From positions 1,550,001 through 1,614,000 of the forward strand of contig OZ252031.1 in NCBI GenBank assembly GCA_965247775.1: 64,000 bases of DNA, given 5' to 3'. The translations under genes were made by a program, and so were the position numbers. Shown piece by piece: positions 60,622 to 64,000 of the stretch. Origin of the DNA: G965247775 sp965247775 (GTDB lineage Bacteria > Chloroflexota > Dehalococcoidia > Bin125). The notes below the pieces were generated by a model. That model worked only from the letters and a program-made list of their open reading frames with translations. It was not told where the DNA came from and made no database searches. How positions within the stretch are numbered: the stretch's first letter is position 1; the number at the start of each line of letters is the position of its first letter.

Positions 60622-62706
60622 CTACACGAAGATGGGGCCGAAGACGACCGCCACGATTGACATCAGTTTAAGCAGGATGTTGAGCGAAGGGCCAGAGGTG
60701 TCCTTAAACGGATCCCCCACCGTGTCTCCCACGACGGCCGCCTTGTGGGCCTCCGAGCCCTTGCCGCCGAAGTTGCCTTCCTCGATGTATTTCTTGGCGT
60801 TATCCCAGGCGCCGCCGGCGTTCGCCATCATGATGGCCATCATGGAGCCAGCCGCGATGGAGCCGATCAGCAGGCCGCCAAGCGCTTCGGCGCCGATCAC
60901 CGCTCCGACGAAGATCGGCACAACCACGGCCAGGAGTCCCGGGATGATCATTTCGCGCAGGGCGCCGTCGGTGGAGATCGCGACGGCGCGGGTGTAGTCC
61001 GGCTGCTCGCTGCCGTCCATGATGCCGGGGTGCTCGCGGAACTGGCGTCGCACCTCCTCCACCATGGCCTGCGCGGCGCGACCCACCGCGCCCATGCTAA
61101 GGGCGCTGAAGATGAAGGGCATCAGGCCCCCCAGGAGGATCCCGACCATCACTTCCCAGTCCAGCAGGTTGAAGACGGAGACCCCGGTGGTGGTGGCGTA
61201 AGTGGCGAGCAGGGCCAGCGCGGTGAGGGTCGCGGAACCGATCGCGAAGCCCTTGCCGGTGGCGGCGGTGGTGTTGCCCAGCTGGTCCAGGGCGTCGGTC
61301 CGCTTGCGAACCTCGGGGGGGAGACCCGCCTGCTCGGCGATGCCGCCGGCGTTGTCGGCCACGGGACCGTAGGCGTCGGTCGCGAGGGTGACGCCCAGCG
61401 GCGCCAACATGCCCACGGCCGCGAGAGCGATGCCGTAGAAGCCCGCCACCTCCTGCGAAATGAAGATCGCGATGACGATCGTCAGCAGGGGGACGGCCGT
61501 GGAGAGCATGCCCAGACTGAGGCCACCGATGATCACCGGCCCGCTGCCGGATTCGGCCTGGCCGGAGAGGTTGACGGTAGGGCTGTAGCGGAAGGAGCCG
61601 AAGCTGAACCCCTCCGATGAGGTAAAGCCCTCGGTCACGGTGCCAATGATCTGCCCGGCGATGAGCCCCACCAGGATGGCGAAGAAGAGGTCGGCGTCGA
61701 GGCCCATCACGGCGATCGCCACGCCCGAGCCCAGCAAGACGAGCCCGCTGGCGCCAAAGACCCCGGCCCGTAGCGCCCAGAGCAGGCGTCCCTGGTCGGC
61801 CTCCTCGCCGGTGCGGACCAGGAAGCTGCCCAGGACCGCGGCGACGATGCCGATGCCCGCAACGAGGATGGGAAGGACGAACGGATCGGAGTCGAAGTCA
61901 GTTACGGAGGCGGGATCGAAGACGGCGGCGGCGCCGATCGCGGTGCCCCCGACGGCGAGGCCGGCGAGCGCGATGGTGGCGACGATCGAGCCGACGTAGG
62001 ACTCGAAGAGGTCGGCGCCCATGCCGGCTACGTCGCCGACGTTGTCGCCGACGTTATCGGCGATTGTGGCAGGGTTGCGAGGGTCGTCCTCAGGGATGCC
62101 GGCTTCGACCTTGCCGACGAGGTCCGCACCGACATCGGCGGCCTTGGTGAAGATGCCGCCGCCGACGCGAGCGAAGAGGGCGATGGAGGAGGCGCCGAAG
62201 GCGAAGCCGGTCAGGGGCCGGAAGTCCTCCCAGACGATGTAGAGGATGGCGATCCCGAGCAAACCGAGCCCCACGACGGTCATGCCCATCACGGTGCCGG
62301 AGTTGAAGGCGGTACGCAGGGCGGGGTTGAGGCCGGTCTGGGCGCGCGCGGCGGTGCGCACGTTGGCCCGCACGGCAATCGTCATGCCGAGGTAGCCGGC
62401 GCTCGCGGAGAGGGCGGCCCCAATCAGGTAGCTCAGGGCCGTTTCGGGAAGGTCCGGGTCGGAGGGAAACTTATCGAGCACGTCGTAGTCGACGAAGATG
62501 ATCAGGACGATGAAGACCACCAGGACGAAGCCCGCTAGGAAGGTGTATTCGCGGCGCAGGAAGGTGGCGGCGCCCTGCTGGATGGCGCTGGCAATGCCGC
62601 GCATGGTCTCGTTGCCGGCGTCTTCGGCCAACACGTCGCGCGCGCGCAGGGCGGCGAAGGCGAGCGCCGCGAAGCCGACCAGAATGGCGAAGATCAGAAC
62701 TCCCAT
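60622..62706 (-). CDS. hppA: membrane-bound pyrophosphatase, probably K+-dependent
   Basis: Pumps H+ or Na+ across the membrane using pyrophosphate hydrolysis. The 694-residue protein has about 16 hydrophobic segments, with the active-site motifs FTKAADVGADLVGKVEAGIP (near residue 190), NPATIADNVGDNVGDVAGMGAD, VADNAGGIAEQA and a C-terminal GDTVGDPFKDTSGPSLNIL. GNTTAATGKGFAIG (near 480) has Ala where K+-independent pumps have Lys, so K+ dependence is expected. The ATG has GGAGGAAAC upstream. Confidence 0.95.
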   Translation of the reverse strand: MGVLIFAILVGFAALAFAALRARDVLAEDAGNETMRGIASAIQQGAATFLRREYTFLAGFVLVVFIVLIIFVDYDVLDKFPSDPDLPETALSYLIGAALSASAGYLGMTIAVRANVRTAARAQTGLNPALRTAFNSGTVMGMTVVGLGLLGIAILYIVWEDFRPLTGFAFGASSIALFARVGGGIFTKAADVGADLVGKVEAGIPEDDPRNPATIADNVGDNVGDVAGMGADLFESYVGSIVATIALAGLAVGGTAIGAAAVFDPASVTDFDSDPFVLPILVAGIGIVAAVLGSFLVRTGEEADQGRLLWALRAGVFGASGLVLLGSGVAIAVMGLDADLFFAILVGLIAGQIIGTVTEGFTSSEGFSFGSFRYSPTVNLSGQAESGSGPVIIGGLSLGMLSTAVPLLTIVIAIFISQEVAGFYGIALAAVGMLAPLGVTLATDAYGPVADNAGGIAEQAGLPPEVRKRTDALDQLGNTTAATGKGFAIGSATLTALALLATYATTTGVSVFNLLDWEVMVGILLGGLMPFIFSALSMGAVGRAAQAMVEEVRRQFREHPGIMDGSEQPDYTRAVAISTDGALREMIIPGLLAVVVPIFVGAVIGAEALGGLLIGSIAAGSMMAIMMANAGGAWDNAKKYIEEGNFGGKGSEAHKAAVVGDTVGDPFKDTSGPSLNILLKLMSIVAVVFGPIFV

Positions 62707-62861
62707 GTTTCCTCCGCCAGGCTCAGCGTCCGTGGCTCCTCCGCTCGGGCGAAGGTGCGGGGCATACCGTTTGTCAGCGGCCGGGACGGTCGCGGGACGG
62801 GCCCGACTGTATCGTGGGCCGATCCCCCGAGCAACCAGGACGGGCGCGGGGCAGTCGCGCC

Positions 62862-63583
62862 TCAGCCCGGCGCGGCAGGCAGCGGAGCGGAACGGTCGGC
62901 GCCGTCCAGGCATGCCTGCAGCCGCTCAATGCGGGTCTCCAGCGCCTGCTGCACGGCGACGAGCGTGAGGTCGCCGCGGGGACGCTCGTCACACTCCGGA
63001 CCATGTCCGTCTGGCGTCGCAGACCGCGCGTGATCGCGTCCGGATAGTCGAGGGTGACGAGCAGACCGTAAATCTCATCATCACGCCGAGGAGGACCTCG
63101 GCGCGATCGCGCTCGCCGTGACGCAGGGAGTCCAGGGGCGAAGCGGCGTAGCTCACCAGCGCTCTCCGCCAGGCCGTTGAGGTAGGCGGGGATTTCGACG
63201 GCCAAGCTGGCCGGGGTCGGCAGGGGACGGCCGGAGACGAGGGCGAGCGTGAGCAAGGCTTCCGCGTATTCCTTGAGCGCGTCGTGGAGGAAGCCGGCGT
63301 GATAGGTCTCGGGGTGTCCGGCGAGGGCGTCTTGCGCACTGCGGGTGCTCTCCCCCGCCTGATGGAGAAGCGTCTCGGCCTCTTCGAATTGGCGGCGGTG
63401 CACCGCGCGGATGCAGCCGCGCGTGCTGGATGACACGACGGGCCGCGGCCAAGCCCTGCTCGCGAGCGCTGTGGCGCGCATCCAGGGCCTCGCGGGCGTC
63501 CGCGATGACCCGTTCGAACTCCCCACCAGGCGCCCCCCCCCGAATCGTGGAAGAGCACCGTCCGGCCCGGCGCCGTCGAGCAT
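62862..63583 (-). pseudogene. translin-family gene broken by several frameshifts
   Basis: Joined across frames it reads as one translin-like helical protein: ERVIADAREALDARHSAREQ, GLAAARRVIQHAR, (slip near 63418) CIRAVHRRQFEEAETLLHQA, HPETYHAGFLHDALKEYAEA, PASLAVEIPAYLNGLAESAG, ELRR, (slip near 63145) LDSLRHGERDRAEVLL, (slip near 63078) IYGLLVTLDYPDAITRGLRR, QTDMVR, (slip near 62998) RGDLTLVAVQQALETRIERL, stop TGA at 62862. Translins bind single-stranded RNA/DNA and are mainly archaeal and eukaryotic. A run of nine C (63533-63541) adds doubt about the N-terminus. The start may be ATG at 63583. Confidence 0.7.
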
Positions 63584-63595
63584 CCGTGCTCTCTC

Positions 63596-63940
63596 TCAGA
63601 GGTCCTTGACGGGCTCGGGGAGTTCCCCTTCGCGTGCGGCGTCGATCATCTGCTTCGCTTCGGCGGGCATCTCCACGCCCATCTCACTGAAACGCTGCTC
63701 CGCCCATCGGCCGATCTGGCGAGGGTCCTTGTAGGCGTCCGGGCCCGCGCCGGAGTCGGGAACGCCGAATTGCTCCAGCACCTGGGCCTCGGTCTTCGGG
63801 GTGGCGAAACGAGAGAGGGTGCGCTCGGTGTGGGCGCTGCCACAGTGCTCACAGGCGGGCGGCGTGGCTCCCTCCAGAGAGCGGTGAAAGGCTTCGGTCA
63901 GACGCCGGCAGTCGCGGCAGCGGTACTCGTAGATGGGCAC
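63596..63940 (-). CDS. FmdB-type zinc-ribbon protein
   Basis: A 114-residue protein starting PIYEYRCRDCRRLTEAFHRS, then ACEHCGSAHTERTLSRF, the FmdB/CxxC_CxxC_SSSS pattern of four Cys binding zinc. A helical C-terminal half follows (RWAEQRFSEMGVEMPAEAKQ). FmdB proteins are putative regulators; the role here is unknown. GTG start with CGGAGG upstream. The translin gene begins 12 nt downstream, so they are probably one operon. Confidence 0.8.
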   Translation of the reverse strand: MPIYEYRCRDCRRLTEAFHRSLEGATPPACEHCGSAHTERTLSRFATPKTEAQVLEQFGVPDSGAGPDAYKDPRQIGRWAEQRFSEMGVEMPAEAKQMIDAAREGELPEPVKDL

Positions 63941-64000
63941 GGCGGCGAGCCTCCGCTACGACCCCTGGGGCCTTCGGGGCCGCTGGGGCGCCGGGAGCGT

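Overview
The window is a GC-rich, gene-dense stretch of bacterial chromosome. GTG starts are frequent and housekeeping operons sit on both strands. The fused acetyl-CoA carboxylase beta-alpha subunit, archaeal-type ApgM phosphoglycerate mutase, a translin-family gene, a membrane pyrophosphatase, an FdxA-type ferredoxin and a C4 zinc-ribbon/recombinase/rnpB block together suggest a Chloroflexota lineage, perhaps Dehalococcoidia-related. That placement is inferred from gene content and is not proven. I see no rRNA, tRNA, CRISPR array, phage or intact insertion sequence.

Layout. (1) 1-5018, minus: a tsaC-rpiB-pgk-apgM-tpiA-miaA operon, with central sugar metabolism between two enzymes that modify tRNA A37. 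(2) 5093-11765, plus: purine genes guaA, a nucleoside deoxyribosyltransferase-like gene, purD, a cupin, purB, purC and purS. They meet head-on, with no spacer, a minus histidine cluster (hisD-hisC-hisB) headed by a phospholipase C-like gene. (3) 15838-24982: an NfeD-type protease (frameshifted), a decayed cyclic-nucleotide-binding gene, birA, a candidate small RNA or mini-ORF, a class III aminotransferase, a divergent MurE-like ligase, rnpB, a catalytically degenerate serine recombinase and a zinc-ribbon coiled-coil protein. (4) 25026-36834, plus: yceD-rpmF-fabD-nusB-acpP, tatA-tatC, two half-size TauE proteins, a family 4 uracil-DNA glycosylase, RNase J, FtsK and AccDA. (5) 36865-53440, mainly minus: an adenylate cyclase, a repair operon (yebC-ruvC-ruvA-GGDEF-uvrB), surE, panC, panB, a P1 peptidase, mutM, a DUF6159 membrane protein and polA. 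(6) 53475-63940: uvrA behind a near-consensus LexA box, ferredoxin, glyS, a small membrane protein with a c-di-AMP receptor, a broken HD-GYP gene, hppA, a broken translin gene and an FmdB zinc ribbon.

Three signals stand out. First, a -10 hexamer (TANNNT) lies exactly 6 nt upstream of the start codon of five genes (nfeD, birA, yceD, mutM, polA). The rnpB promoter shows the same 6-nt gap to an RNA 5' end fixed independently by the P1 helix, so these mRNAs are probably leaderless. Second, 19108-19253 looks like an undescribed short transcript with its own extended -10, a 10-bp closing helix, a strong 3' hairpin and a 14-nt match to the complement of the 16S rRNA tail. Third, single-base indels break acpP, nfeD and four signalling or accessory genes. 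Because acpP is essential, at least some of these are probably sequence errors, but the clustering in second-messenger genes deserves checking.
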